The notes under the pieces are model-generated. The model worked only from the letters and a program-made list of their open reading frames with translations. It did not search any database and was not told the origin of the DNA. Made by a program: the position numbers and the translations under genes. DNA of 33,720 nt from DASYYE01 sp035946955. Lineage in GTDB: Bacteria > Actinomycetota > Actinomycetes > Streptosporangiales > Streptosporangiaceae. The first letter of the stretch is position 1. Every line of letters begins with the position of its first letter. This document shows, piece after piece, positions 16,529 to 24,011 of the stretch. The stretch spans positions 1 to 33,720 of the forward strand of contig DASYYE010000023.1 of the NCBI GenBank assembly GCA_035946955.1, in the 5' to 3' direction.

Positions 16529-17215
16529 TCAGTGACTGGGACTGGCCCCCCGGCCAGCGGCGAGCAGGCGCGCGCAGCGGGCGGCGTCCCCCGGGGCGGC
16601 GCCGATGCCGACGGCCAGCTTTGTCAGCAGTGGCAGCAGGAACCGCTCAACGCCATCGCCGCCGGCGAAGAAACCGGCGATCTCCAGCAGCACGTTGCCG
16701 TGGACCGCGCTCCACAGTTGGGCCGCCGCCGCAGCCGGTTCCTCCCCACAAGGGCCGCCCGCGTCCGTGATGCGCCTCACGGCGGTGACCAGCTGGGCGA
16801 ACGCGGCCTGCCCTTCAGGAAGAGGGCTCACGACAGCTTGCAAGGCCGGGTTTTTGCCGCTCCGGCGTCCGCCAGGTGCGGTCAGCCCGAACATCAGCCA
16901 GTACAGCTGGGGGTTCCCCAGCGCCCAGTCGCGGTAGGCCAGCCCGAGCGCGAGCAGGTCGGCGACTGGGTCGTCGCCGCGGGGAACCTCCGCGAGGCGG
17001 CGGCCGAACCGCGTGAAGCCCTCTCGCACGACCTCGGTGATCAGCTGGCCCATCCCCCCAAAGTGCGTGTAGACCGCCATCGTCGACAGGCCGACCTCGG
17101 CCGCCAGGCGGCGGGCCTGCAGGTCCTGGGGACCGCCGGCGGCCAGGAGCCGGACCGCGGCCTCCAGCAGGCGGCCGCGCGGATTCGCCTCGCTGGCGGG
17201 TTGTCGCACGTCCAC
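16529..17215 (-). CDS. TetR-family regulator with WHG-type C-terminal domain
   Basis: This is a 228-aa protein. The helix-turn-helix occupies ~12-60: RGRLLEAAVRLLAAGGPQDLQARRLAAEVG, then STMAVYTHFGGMGQLITEVV. The C-terminal domain includes PQLYWLMFGL and AAAAAQLWSAVHGNVLLEIAGFF, typical of TetR_C/WHG-type domains. The GTG start at 17215 lacks a good Shine-Dalgarno sequence and is almost abutted by the TGACATcATGTCA palindrome. It is divergent from the short-chain dehydrogenase gene, its most likely target, with operator sequences between. Confidence 0.9.
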   Translation of the reverse strand: MDVRQPASEANPRGRLLEAAVRLLAAGGPQDLQARRLAAEVGLSTMAVYTHFGGMGQLITEVVREGFTRFGRRLAEVPRGDDPVADLLALGLAYRDWALGNPQLYWLMFGLTAPGGRRSGKNPALQAVVSPLPEGQAAFAQLVTAVRRITDAGGPCGEEPAAAAAQLWSAVHGNVLLEIAGFFAGGDGVERFLLPLLTKLAVGIGAAPGDAARCARLLAAGRGASPSH

Positions 17216-17217
17216 CT

Positions 17218-17263
17218 TGACATCATGTCATAACTTTGTTATGCATGTCCATAACATTGTTAT
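17218..17263. promoter_or_regulatory. Operator cluster between TetR and SDR genes
   Basis: Three palindromes are packed here: TGACAT-c-ATGTCA (17218-17230), ATAAC-ttt-GTTAT (17230-17242) and ATAAC-att-GTTAT (17251-17263). The two ATAAC/GTTAT units are 21 bp apart centre to centre, placing them on the same DNA face. They sit between the divergent starts, as expected for a TetR autoregulatory site that also controls the dehydrogenase. Confidence 0.65.
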
Positions 17264-17292
17264 CCCACTATGCGAGCGGTAAGGAGACGACC

Positions 17293-18180
17293 ATGAGCAA
17301 CCTGTCCCCCAAGGCCGGCTTCCAGCTGGCCAAGCAGGAGCACACGGCCGCCGGCCAGCCCATGGCTGCGGCCATCCCCGCGCACCGAGGCCACAGGCGC
17401 CTGCCCTACGGGCCGGGCAGCACCGCGCTGGTCACCGGCGCCAGCGGCGGGATCGGCGAGGAATTCGCCATCCAGCTCGCCGGCCGCGGCGCCAGCCTCG
17501 TACTCGTCGCTCGGCAGACCGGCAGGCTCGAACAGTTGCGCACGGCGCTGCTGGACCGCCATCCCGGCCTGGTCATCGACGTGGTCCCGGCGGACCTATC
17601 CGAGCCCGGCGCCGCCGCCGAGGTCGCCCGCCGGGTCGATGCGGCGGGACGCCGCATCGATGTGCTCATCAACAACGCCGGGGCCGCCTTCCACGGCCAG
17701 TTCGCCGAACAGGCCCCGGAGCGCATCGCCAGCCAGATCCAGCTAAACGCCGCATCAGTGGCCGGCCTGACCGCGCGGTTCCTGCCGCCGATGCTGGCAG
17801 CCCGGCACGGGCTGGTGATCAACGTCGCCTCCACCGCGGCGTTCCAGCCCGTGCCGACCATGGCGGTCTACGCCGCCACCAAGGCCTTCGTCCTGTCATT
17901 CACCGAAGCCCTGTGGCAGGAAACCCGTGGCACCGGCGTGCGCGTGCTGGCCCTGTGCCCCGGCGCCACCGAGACCGGGTTCTTCGCCGCAGCTGCCGAG
18001 CAGCCGTTCATGACCCACCGCCGCCAGACACCCCAGCAGGTCGTCCACACCGCGCTCACCGCAGCCGGCAAAACCGGCCCGACCGTCGTGTCCGGGCGGA
18101 TGAACCAGTTCAGCACCCTCGGCCCCCGGTTCATGCCCCGGCGGCTCGTGCCCGCGATAGCCCGGCAGATGGTCAGGTAA
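17293..18180 (+). CDS. Short-chain dehydrogenase/reductase with N-terminal extension
   Basis: This is a 295-aa classical SDR enzyme. The NAD(P) motif TGxxxGIG is TGASGGIG (48-55), the structural NNAG is at 127-130, and the catalytic Ser180, Tyr193 and Lys197 (YAATK) are intact. The sequence DVVPADLS and FLPPMLAARHGLVINVAS match the SDR subgroup often annotated as ketoacyl reductase-like. About 40 residues precede the Rossmann fold (TAAGQPMAAAIPAHRGHRRLPYGPGS), which is longer than usual. ATG 17293 was chosen because AAGGAG lies seven bases upstream; an earlier in-frame ATG at 17236 falls inside the operator region. It is divergent from a TetR regulator. The substrate cannot be predicted. Confidence 0.92.
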   Translation: MSNLSPKAGFQLAKQEHTAAGQPMAAAIPAHRGHRRLPYGPGSTALVTGASGGIGEEFAIQLAGRGASLVLVARQTGRLEQLRTALLDRHPGLVIDVVPADLSEPGAAAEVARRVDAAGRRIDVLINNAGAAFHGQFAEQAPERIASQIQLNAASVAGLTARFLPPMLAARHGLVINVASTAAFQPVPTMAVYAATKAFVLSFTEALWQETRGTGVRVLALCPGATETGFFAAAAEQPFMTHRRQTPQQVVHTALTAAGKTGPTVVSGRMNQFSTLGPRFMPRRLVPAIARQMVR

Positions 18181-18303
18181 CCGCGCTGGGCACGCCACCC
18201 GGCGGACCGACGAAGGCGGCGCCCGGACCACTGAGGGCGTCGGCGGTGCGCACCAGGAGTTCCACGCAGGTGGCACCGATCATGCCCAGCGTGCGACATG
18301 TGT
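18174..18303 (-). pseudogene. Possible C-terminal gene fragment abutting the insertion sequence
   Basis: A minus-strand frame from the IS edge to a TGA at 18176-18174 reads CRTLGMIGATCVELLVRTADALSGPG and further, with G or C at most third positions. That suggests real coding sequence rather than noise. It is stopped by a TAG in the IS flank on its upstream side and converges on the SDR stop. I do not recognise the product. It may be the tail of a gene cut by the IS, or chance. Confidence 0.2.
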
Positions 18304-18319
18304 TCTAGACCGAAGTTGC
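18304..18319 (+). repeat. Left terminal inverted repeat of the IS
   Basis: TCTAGACCGAAGTTGC pairs with the right end at 20304-20319 with one mismatch. The similarity extends weakly a few bases inward (GCGGTCG against GCTGTAG). Confidence 0.7.
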
Positions 18320-18387
18320 GGTCGGTTAGGTGAGGGTTTCCTGTATTGACCTGGTCTTTTGCGCTTCCTGCGCGGTAAGTGTTCTGA

Positions 18388-20178
18388 CTACTGGAGGGTG
18401 AGCGGGATGGGGGCGCCGATCAGGTCGAAGGCTTCCCGCTGGGCGGTGGTGGGCTGGGCGAGCATGGGCACGGTGGTTGTGGCGCCGGCGAAGCGGACGT
18501 CGTTGCGGGTCAAGGTGGCCAGGTGGTCCAGCAGGCCGCGGAAGCTGTGGTAGGGGTGCCCGTATTCGTCGCGCTGCCGGGAGGCCTTGGCCTGGGCGGC
18601 GGGTGACCGCTGGGCGGCGGCGACCGGGTTGCCCGGGGCAGGCGGGTGTTCGTCGGTGAAGGTCAGCGGCGCCCAGGCTTTGCGCAGGTGCCAGGTGAGG
18701 TAGCAGGCGAGCATGCAGATCAGCACGTGGGAGCGGACACGTTCTTCCAGCCGGTGGAAGACCGGGCGCAGGTCCAGGTCGTCGGATTTGATGTGGCGGA
18801 AGTCCCGTTCGACGTATTTGAGGTTCTTGTAGGCGGTGACTACGGCTGGGGCGGGCAGTTGGCGTTCGGGGACGGGCGTGCGCAGCACGTAGAACCCGTC
18901 GAGCGTGGCTTCTTCGGCAATCTGGGAGTGCTTGCGCGCCACCGCCAGGCTGGTATCGGTGATGGTGAGCTCGAAGTGCTTGCCGGTGTTGTATTTGTTG
19001 ATCACCTTGCCGGCGGCGACCCCGATCTGCGCGGCGCCGGTCAGCCTCCCGGCCTGGACGCGGGTGATGATAGGGGCCAGCAGCCTTTCGGTCGCTTGCA
19101 GCAGGTCCTCGCGCTTGCGTGCCCGGTTGGCGGCCAGGACGGGGTTGCGGCAGGCGACCAGCCGCTCGCCGGGGTAGTCCGGGCTGGTGATCTCGGCCAG
19201 GCCCTGCTGGTCAAACAGCGACATCTGCAACGGCCCGCCCTCGGCCATGAGCTTTTTGATCGCCGGGGCGCGCAGCGCGGTGATCCACCCGTAGGCCTCC
19301 GCGCCCTCCAGTGGCGTGGCGTCTTCGGCGGTGTTCAGCGCCTCGATCCGCGCCTTGGTGATCATGCCGCGGTCGCCGACCATCACCATCCTGGCCAGCT
19401 TGAACTTGCCCCGCACCACGCTCACGATCTCGGTGAATGCGGCCGGGTCGCCGGTGTCGCCGGGGAACACCCGGACTGCGACTGGGCGCCCTTCGGGGTC
19501 GGTGAGCAGCCCGTACTCGATCTGCAGGCGGCCTTTCTTGCCGTCGCGGGAGTAGCCGCGGGCGGCCAGCGGGCAGTGCGAGCCCTCCAGCCACGAGCTG
19601 GACAAGTCGAACAGCGCCATCCGCGGCGGGTTCGCGTCCTCGCCCAGATGCCGTGCCGCCAGCTTGGCCTCGATGCCATCTTGCCGGGCGGCCAGCCAGT
19701 CCATCGCCGCATATACCGCGTCCGTGGACGTCTCCGCCGCGCCCAGGTCCGCGCCCAGCGCGGTGTCAGCCCACCAGGTGAGCGTGGCGAGCTTGGACGC
19801 CGGGGCCACCACGCGGGAGACGATCAGGGCCAAGGCCAGGTCCCGCTCCCTGCCCGCCGGGCCCAGCAGGGCGGGCAAGCCCAGCTTCGCCGCCATGGCC
19901 CAGGCCGCGGCGACGTGGCCGTGCGGCACCGACCGGGCGATCGTGACCACCTCCCCGGCCGGGACCAGCCGCTTGCCCTTCAAGCCCGCGTCGATCAGGT
20001 CGATCACGTGCGCCGGCAACGCTGACAGGTTGGCCACTGTCTCGTTCTTGACCTTCCCGCCTTCGCGGTAGGTGCGGCGCAGGTACGCCGAGGAGTAGTC
20101 CCGGCGGCGGCCCTGCTTGTCCACATAGCCAGTCTTCGCAACTCTGACTACGTGAACCTTCCCCGCAACACCGGCCAT
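18388..20178 (-). CDS. IS1634-family transposase
   Basis: This is a 596-aa DDE transposase of the IS4-like group. The catalytic acids are visible: Asp191 in ALFDLSSSWLEG, Asp269 in VMVGDRGMITKARI, and Glu457 in NLKYVERDFRHIKS. The last is followed by the family hallmark LDLRPVFHRLEERVRSHVLICML. The N-terminal region (KTGYVDKQGRRRDYSSAYLRRTYREGGKVKNETVANLS) is also typical. The frame is complete with no stop, so the enzyme is probably functional. It catalyses cut-and-paste transposition of its own element. The motif TCTGACTAC recurs at its stop codon, just inside its start, and 60 bp upstream. Confidence 0.95.
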   Translation of the reverse strand: MAGVAGKVHVVRVAKTGYVDKQGRRRDYSSAYLRRTYREGGKVKNETVANLSALPAHVIDLIDAGLKGKRLVPAGEVVTIARSVPHGHVAAAWAMAAKLGLPALLGPAGRERDLALALIVSRVVAPASKLATLTWWADTALGADLGAAETSTDAVYAAMDWLAARQDGIEAKLAARHLGEDANPPRMALFDLSSSWLEGSHCPLAARGYSRDGKKGRLQIEYGLLTDPEGRPVAVRVFPGDTGDPAAFTEIVSVVRGKFKLARMVMVGDRGMITKARIEALNTAEDATPLEGAEAYGWITALRAPAIKKLMAEGGPLQMSLFDQQGLAEITSPDYPGERLVACRNPVLAANRARKREDLLQATERLLAPIITRVQAGRLTGAAQIGVAAGKVINKYNTGKHFELTITDTSLAVARKHSQIAEEATLDGFYVLRTPVPERQLPAPAVVTAYKNLKYVERDFRHIKSDDLDLRPVFHRLEERVRSHVLICMLACYLTWHLRKAWAPLTFTDEHPPAPGNPVAAAQRSPAAQAKASRQRDEYGHPYHSFRGLLDHLATLTRNDVRFAGATTTVPMLAQPTTAQREAFDLIGAPIPLTLQ

Positions 20179-20303
20179 AGCCAGATCATACGGCCCTATG
20201 GCGCATCACCACATCGCGACACGCCATAAATTCTGACTACATACAGTAGGTGCAGGCAAGCCAGGACCGCTGGTCACGGGCACCAGAACTACAGAGAGCT
20301 ACA

Positions 20304-20319
20304 GCAATTTCGGTCTAGA
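20304..20319 (-). repeat. Right terminal inverted repeat of the IS
   Basis: The minus strand reads TCTAGACCGAAATTGC, matching the left end apart from G/A at one position. It lies 126 bp upstream of the transposase start. Confidence 0.7.
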
Positions 20320-20413
20320 CGATTGGCAACGGGAATCCAGAGACACTCGAATCGGTCGGCCAGGTTCAGTCAGCCACGAATGAGCGGTCCGCCGGTCTCA
20401 GTAGAACTCTCGT

Positions 20414-20633
20414 ATGACGATCCTCCAGACTTTCCGGCTGCCGTCGCTGGTCGTGGGCAGTGACGCCCACAAGGCGCTTGGCCGGGAACTCATCGCTGCG
20501 TGGCAGGCAGATGGCATCTTCGAGGTCCAGGCCACCGGGCAACAGCAGGCTGTCACCGACCGCGATTGCAAGCCCCCCGGGACTTCTTCCGGCTCCACCC
20601 CGCACAAGGTGGCCTCGCCGACAAGCAACGGGC
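20414..20633 (+). pseudogene. N-terminal relic of an ethylene-forming-enzyme-like 2-oxoglutarate/Fe(II) dioxygenase
   Basis: From ATG 20414 the frame opens MTILQTFRLP and continues LGRELIAAWQADGIFEVQATG. From memory, the Pseudomonas ethylene-forming enzyme begins MTNLQTF-LP and has LGRALIQAWQKDGIFQI, a close match in order and spacing. Similarity ends near residue 50 (VTDRD). After that a neighbouring frame continues with APRDFFRLHPAQ, as expected for the next helix, implying a frameshift near 20568. The sequence then collides with the end of the PucR-type gene at 20634. The jelly-roll core and its HxD...H iron ligands are absent, so no enzyme is made. The IS lies 94 bp upstream and may have taken part in the decay. 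Confidence 0.6.
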
Positions 20634-21842
20634 TCAGGGCGCGTTGATGTGGCCGAGCAGCCTGACGCCTTGGGCGGCGATGGCCAGGCCGGTCAGGCCG
20701 TTGGGGTCGGCCAGTGACTGGCCGCTGAGGGTTTCGAGGCGGCGCAGCCGGTTCCGCACGGTGTTGCGGTGGCAGTACAGCCGCCGGGCGGCGGCCGAGG
20801 TGTTCCCACCGCACTCAAGCCACGCCTGCAGTGTGCCGAGCAGGACCTGCCGCTGGTCGGGGGCGATCTTGGCGACCTGGCCGAGTAATTGGTGCACAGC
20901 GCGGCCCAAGACCTCCGGTGCACAGCCCACGACCACGGCCGCCACGGAGTCGTCGTCGACCGTGGCCACGCCGCTGTTGCCGGGCGGCAGGCAGCGCCGG
21001 GCGACGGCCGCGACGCCGAGGGCACGGCTGGTCTCGAGGGCATCGTCGTAGTCGGGGCTGAGCCCAACCCGGCCGGTGGCCACCTGCGCCAGCAGGTCTT
21101 TGACGGCCAGCGCATCGCGGGTACGGCTGACGGCGACCAGGCCGACCTGTTCGTCGGCGCGCAGCCGCCATGCTGACGGCACACCGCAGCGGCGGAGGTA
21201 CTGGCCCACCCCGGGCATGTTCTCAGTCCCGGTCCCGGTCGTTTCGGCGGAGACCGCCAGGTAGCGGCCCCGCTCCGGCAGGCCGATCGCTGACATGGTG
21301 CCGCCGAGCAGCTTCCACACGCCCAGCTGCCCCTCGAACAAGGCGTCGAGCAGCAGCATCCGCTGCTGCTCGTCCTGGCGGGCGGACTCGACCAGGGCGT
21401 CGTGGTACTCGGCGTTGACCGCCTCGGAGCTGGTGTCCACCCAGGCCCACACTGCGGACGACCCGCGGATGAGGCCCTCCATCCACTCTGGGCCCTTACG
21501 TAGCGCCCGGTCAGCCAGCGCCCCCCAGATGACATGGAAACCCAGCCGGTAGGCATGCAGCACCGACCCGAGCGGTACGCCCTGGCTGGCCCGGCGCCGG
21601 GCGGTGGTGCGTGACGAGGTCGTGCTGGGTGCCCGCTGACCGGCCAGGTCAGTGACAAAACTGGTCAGGTTGTCCCTGACGCTGCGGCGGAGTTCGTCGG
21701 CGGCGACAGCGCGGTAGGCCTCGTCCGACTGACGGAGCATGAGTACGAGCTGTTCGGTCAGGGCGTCGAGCTCGTCCTCCAGCTCTGCCGCGAGCCGGGC
21801 CACCATCGGATGGCCCGCGGAGCCCGTGGTGGCGCGGCGCAT
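20634..21842 (-). CDS. PucR/CdaR-type transcriptional regulator
   Basis: This is a 402-aa cytosolic regulator. Residues ~10-170 form a helical RsbRD-like N-terminal domain (ELEDELDALTEQLVLMLRQ, GVPLGSVLHAYRLGFHVIWGALADRAL). Residues ~180-300 are a GGDEF-like middle domain without cyclase motifs. The C-terminus carries the PucR helix-turn-helix (LLGTLQAWLECGGNTSAAARRLYCHRNTVRNRLRRLE). Such regulators usually activate nearby catabolic genes in response to the substrate. It is divergent from the three-gene flavoprotein operon 281 bp away, making that operon its likely target. ATG 21842 has no clear Shine-Dalgarno sequence; ATG 21806 is an alternative. Confidence 0.9.
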   Translation of the reverse strand: MRRATTGSAGHPMVARLAAELEDELDALTEQLVLMLRQSDEAYRAVAADELRRSVRDNLTSFVTDLAGQRAPSTTSSRTTARRRASQGVPLGSVLHAYRLGFHVIWGALADRALRKGPEWMEGLIRGSSAVWAWVDTSSEAVNAEYHDALVESARQDEQQRMLLLDALFEGQLGVWKLLGGTMSAIGLPERGRYLAVSAETTGTGTENMPGVGQYLRRCGVPSAWRLRADEQVGLVAVSRTRDALAVKDLLAQVATGRVGLSPDYDDALETSRALGVAAVARRCLPPGNSGVATVDDDSVAAVVVGCAPEVLGRAVHQLLGQVAKIAPDQRQVLLGTLQAWLECGGNTSAAARRLYCHRNTVRNRLRRLETLSGQSLADPNGLTGLAIAAQGVRLLGHINAP

Positions 21843-22072
21843 GGATGGAACAGTACCGGCGTTGGGCGTTGCGCTGTCTTGACCATGTCACGAGAATTTC
21901 TTGGCTCCCACCTGCCCAGAACGTCTCTTGGCCACCCACTGGTGCACAACCACGGCGGGTGGACTCTGTCCCTGCACACAGTGATTGCCGCGCTGCGGAG
22001 ATTGCATACTCCTGCCACCTTGCGTTACTCCTCCGTCACACCAATTTCACATTCGAGGAGGTGAAGCGCCCC

Positions 22073-22093
22073 GGCTCCTGGCTCCTGGCTCCT
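22073..22093 (+). repeat. Three tandem copies of GGCTCCT in the operon leader
   Basis: A 7-bp unit is repeated three times perfectly, followed by a degenerate fourth (GGTGCCC). It lies between a strong GAGGAGG (22055-22061) and ATG 22123. A short frame beginning at GTG 22061 runs through the repeat and ends at TGA 22124-22126, overlapping that ATG. A change in copy number would shift this leader frame. Confidence 0.6.
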
Positions 22094-22122
22094 GGTGCCC
22101 GGCTACGCCGGCGGCGACCCCT

Positions 22123-22578
22123 ATGACAGCTCCCACCCCCGGGCAAGCCAGACACAGACACCGACCCTTTGCCGCTGCCCGTCCCGGGCACGGCCACCCA
22201 GTCGACACATCTGCTTCACCAGACCAGGGCCGGGGCACGGCGGCGGGTGCTGCTGACCGCCGCCTCGGCGGGCCCGTGTTGCGAGGCCGCCAGGTCACGG
22301 TCGTACTGGACGGGGAGGAGATCGTCGCGTTCGAGGGGGAGAGCGTGGCGGCCGCGTTGCTCGCGGCAGATCACCGCGGACTGCGCGTGAGCCCACGGCG
22401 CGGTGAACCGCGGGGCATGTTCTGCGGCATCGGGCTCTGCTTCGACTGTGTGCTGACCGTCGATGGCCGGCCGAGCGTGCGGGCATGCCAGACCCTCGTG
22501 GGCGAGGGCATGCACCTGGAGACCCAGCGGGGCCTCGGCAGGTGGCCCTTTGCGGTACGAGAGGACACCACCAGATGA
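22123..22578 (+). CDS. 2Fe-2S subunit of a three-component amino-acid/opine-type dehydrogenase (HcnA-like)
   Basis: This is a 151-aa protein. Residues ~55-145 form a plant-type ferredoxin fold with cluster ligands Cys101, Cys106, Cys109 and Cys122 (MFCGIGLCFDC, then RACQT). The strand VTVVLDGEEIVAFEGESVAAALL precedes them, as in HcnA and in the small subunits of opine and hydroxyproline dehydrogenases. The first ~50 residues are low-complexity and unusual for the family, so the true start could be later. ATG 22123 has no adjacent Shine-Dalgarno sequence but overlaps the stop of a leader frame (ATGA). The stop overlaps the ATG of the next gene. It would carry electrons between the flavin subunits and the respiratory chain. 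Confidence 0.8.
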   Translation: MTAPTPGQARHRHRPFAAARPGHGHPVDTSASPDQGRGTAAGAADRRLGGPVLRGRQVTVVLDGEEIVAFEGESVAAALLAADHRGLRVSPRRGEPRGMFCGIGLCFDCVLTVDGRPSVRACQTLVGEGMHLETQRGLGRWPFAVREDTTR

Positions 22579-24011
22579 GCGCGCGGGCGGCGCAGGCCAC
22601 GTGGCCTGTGGCCGTCGTGGGTGGCGGTCCGGCCGGGATCGCCGCTGCGGCCGAGGTGGCGCGGGCCGGGCTGCGTTGCCTGCTGGTTGACGACGCGCCC
22701 CGGCTGGGAGGGCAGATCTACCGCCAGTTGCCGGTGGAGTTCGAAGTCCGGCAAGGACACGGCCTGGGCCGTGACTTCCGCCGTGGCGACCGGCTGCGTG
22801 ACGAGCTGCGCATGGTCGCCGACCGGGTCCGGTTCCGGACCGGCACCAGCGTGGTCGACATCACCGCCGACCGCGAGTTGGTCTGTGCCTCGCAGGCCCA
22901 GGGGGCGGTCCCCGTGGCGGCAGAGCGAGTGATCCTCGCGACCGGCGCCTACGACCGGCCGGTGCCGTTCCCAGGATGGACCCTGCCCGGCGTGGTCACC
23001 GCCGGTGGTGTCCAGGCCCTGACGAAGACCATGCGGGTACGTCCGGGGGAACGTGCCCTGGTGGCTGGGACGGGGCCGCTGCTTCTGGTCGTGGCGAACC
23101 AGCTCAGCAGGGCAGGCGTGGACGTGCGGGCCGTGCTGGAGGCGGGCAGGTCCGCCTTCACGGCACCGACGGCGCTGGCCGCGTGGCGGCAGCCCGCACT
23201 GCTCAAAGACGGACTGGCCTACTGGTCCGGGCTGCGGCGGGCCGGCATACCGCTGCTGCACAACCACACGGTCTTCGCGGCCCACGGCGAGGGCCGGCTC
23301 CAGCGCGTGGTGTACGGCCCAGTCGAGGAGGAGACCTGGCGGCCGGCCCGCGAACGCCAGCAGGTGGCCGAGGTCGACCTGCTGGTGGTGGGCTTCGGGT
23401 TCGTGCCGCGGACCGAACTCAGCGAGGTCGCGGGCTGCGAGCACGAATACCGGCCAGAGCTGGGGGGCTGGCTTCCCGTACGGGACGACACGATGCAGAC
23501 CAGCGTGCCCGGCGTGTACGCGGCCGGTGACGGCGCGGGAGTCGGCGGCGTGCTCGTCGCAGTGGAGGAAGGCCGGGTCGCGGGTATCAACGCTGCCGCG
23601 CAGGCCGGTGCGATCACCCCGGCCGAGGCGCGGCGACGGCTGCGCGGCCCTGGGCGGCGGCTGCGGGCACTGGCGGGGGTGCGTGCTGCGCTCGATGAGA
23701 TCTCACGCCCAAGGCCGGGCCTGTCCGAACTCGCTATGGCCACCACCGTGGTGTGCCGCTGCGAGGAGGTGACCCAGGCCGAGGTGCACGCGGCCCTGAC
23801 CGTAGGCGCCCGCGACCTGCAGGCGGTGAAGCTCCTGACACGCCTGGGGATGGGTTCCTGCCAGGGCCGCTACTGCGGCCCGGCCATGACCGAGCTGATG
23901 TGCGGCACGTTCGGGCGCACCGCATCCGACACCGGGCGCATCAACCCCCGGCCACCGGTCACACCCGTGCCGATGGGGGCGCTCGCACGCAAGCAGGAGG
24001 TGGCGTTGTGA
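22575..24011 (+). CDS. FAD/NAD-dependent oxidoreductase with BFD-like [2Fe-2S] domain (HcnB-like)
   Basis: This is a 478-aa flavoprotein. The FAD Rossmann motif GGGPAG is at 16-21 (WPVAVVGGGPAGIAAAAEVA), and GGQIYRQLP is characteristic of the HcnB/OoxA family. A second dinucleotide fold begins ALVAGTGPLLLVVANQLSRAG. The FAD-contact GVYAAGDGAGVGGVLVAVEEGRVAG follows. The C-terminus has a bacterioferredoxin-ferredoxin-type cluster site: VCRCEEV near residue 394, then GSCQGRYCG near 428-434. Start ATG 22575 overlaps the stop of the 2Fe-2S gene by 4 bp, and its own stop overlaps the next start, so the three genes are coupled. It is the alpha subunit of a membrane-associated amine or amino-acid dehydrogenase; the substrate is unknown. 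Confidence 0.88.
   Translation: MSARAAQATWPVAVVGGGPAGIAAAAEVARAGLRCLLVDDAPRLGGQIYRQLPVEFEVRQGHGLGRDFRRGDRLRDELRMVADRVRFRTGTSVVDITADRELVCASQAQGAVPVAAERVILATGAYDRPVPFPGWTLPGVVTAGGVQALTKTMRVRPGERALVAGTGPLLLVVANQLSRAGVDVRAVLEAGRSAFTAPTALAAWRQPALLKDGLAYWSGLRRAGIPLLHNHTVFAAHGEGRLQRVVYGPVEEETWRPARERQQVAEVDLLVVGFGFVPRTELSEVAGCEHEYRPELGGWLPVRDDTMQTSVPGVYAAGDGAGVGGVLVAVEEGRVAGINAAAQAGAITPAEARRRLRGPGRRLRALAGVRAALDEISRPRPGLSELAMATTVVCRCEEVTQAEVHAALTVGARDLQAVKLLTRLGMGSCQGRYCGPAMTELMCGTFGRTASDTGRINPRPPVTPVPMGALARKQEVAL

Larger units (their letters stand above)
18304..20319 (-). mobile_element. Insertion sequence of IS1634 type
   Basis: A ~2.0-kb element carries one full-length transposase on the minus strand and is bounded by inverted ends. 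The left end TCTAGACCGAAGTTGC (18304-18319) matches the reverse complement of 20304-20319 at 15 of 16 positions. CTAG occurs at both outermost positions (18305-18308 and 20315-20318), so it could be a 4-bp target duplication flanking ACCGAA ends, or part of longer terminal repeats. The element appears intact and may be recent. It separates the SDR region from the dioxygenase relic. Confidence 0.8.

Noticed and set aside
18646..20025. 459-codon plus-strand frame opposite the transposase
   Set aside because: It is the complementary shadow of the IS1634-type transposase and lacks any recognisable motif.
22371..23444. 357-codon minus-strand frame opposite the flavoprotein operon
   Set aside because: Shadow of overlapping, well-supported flavoprotein genes; product is His/Arg/Pro-rich.
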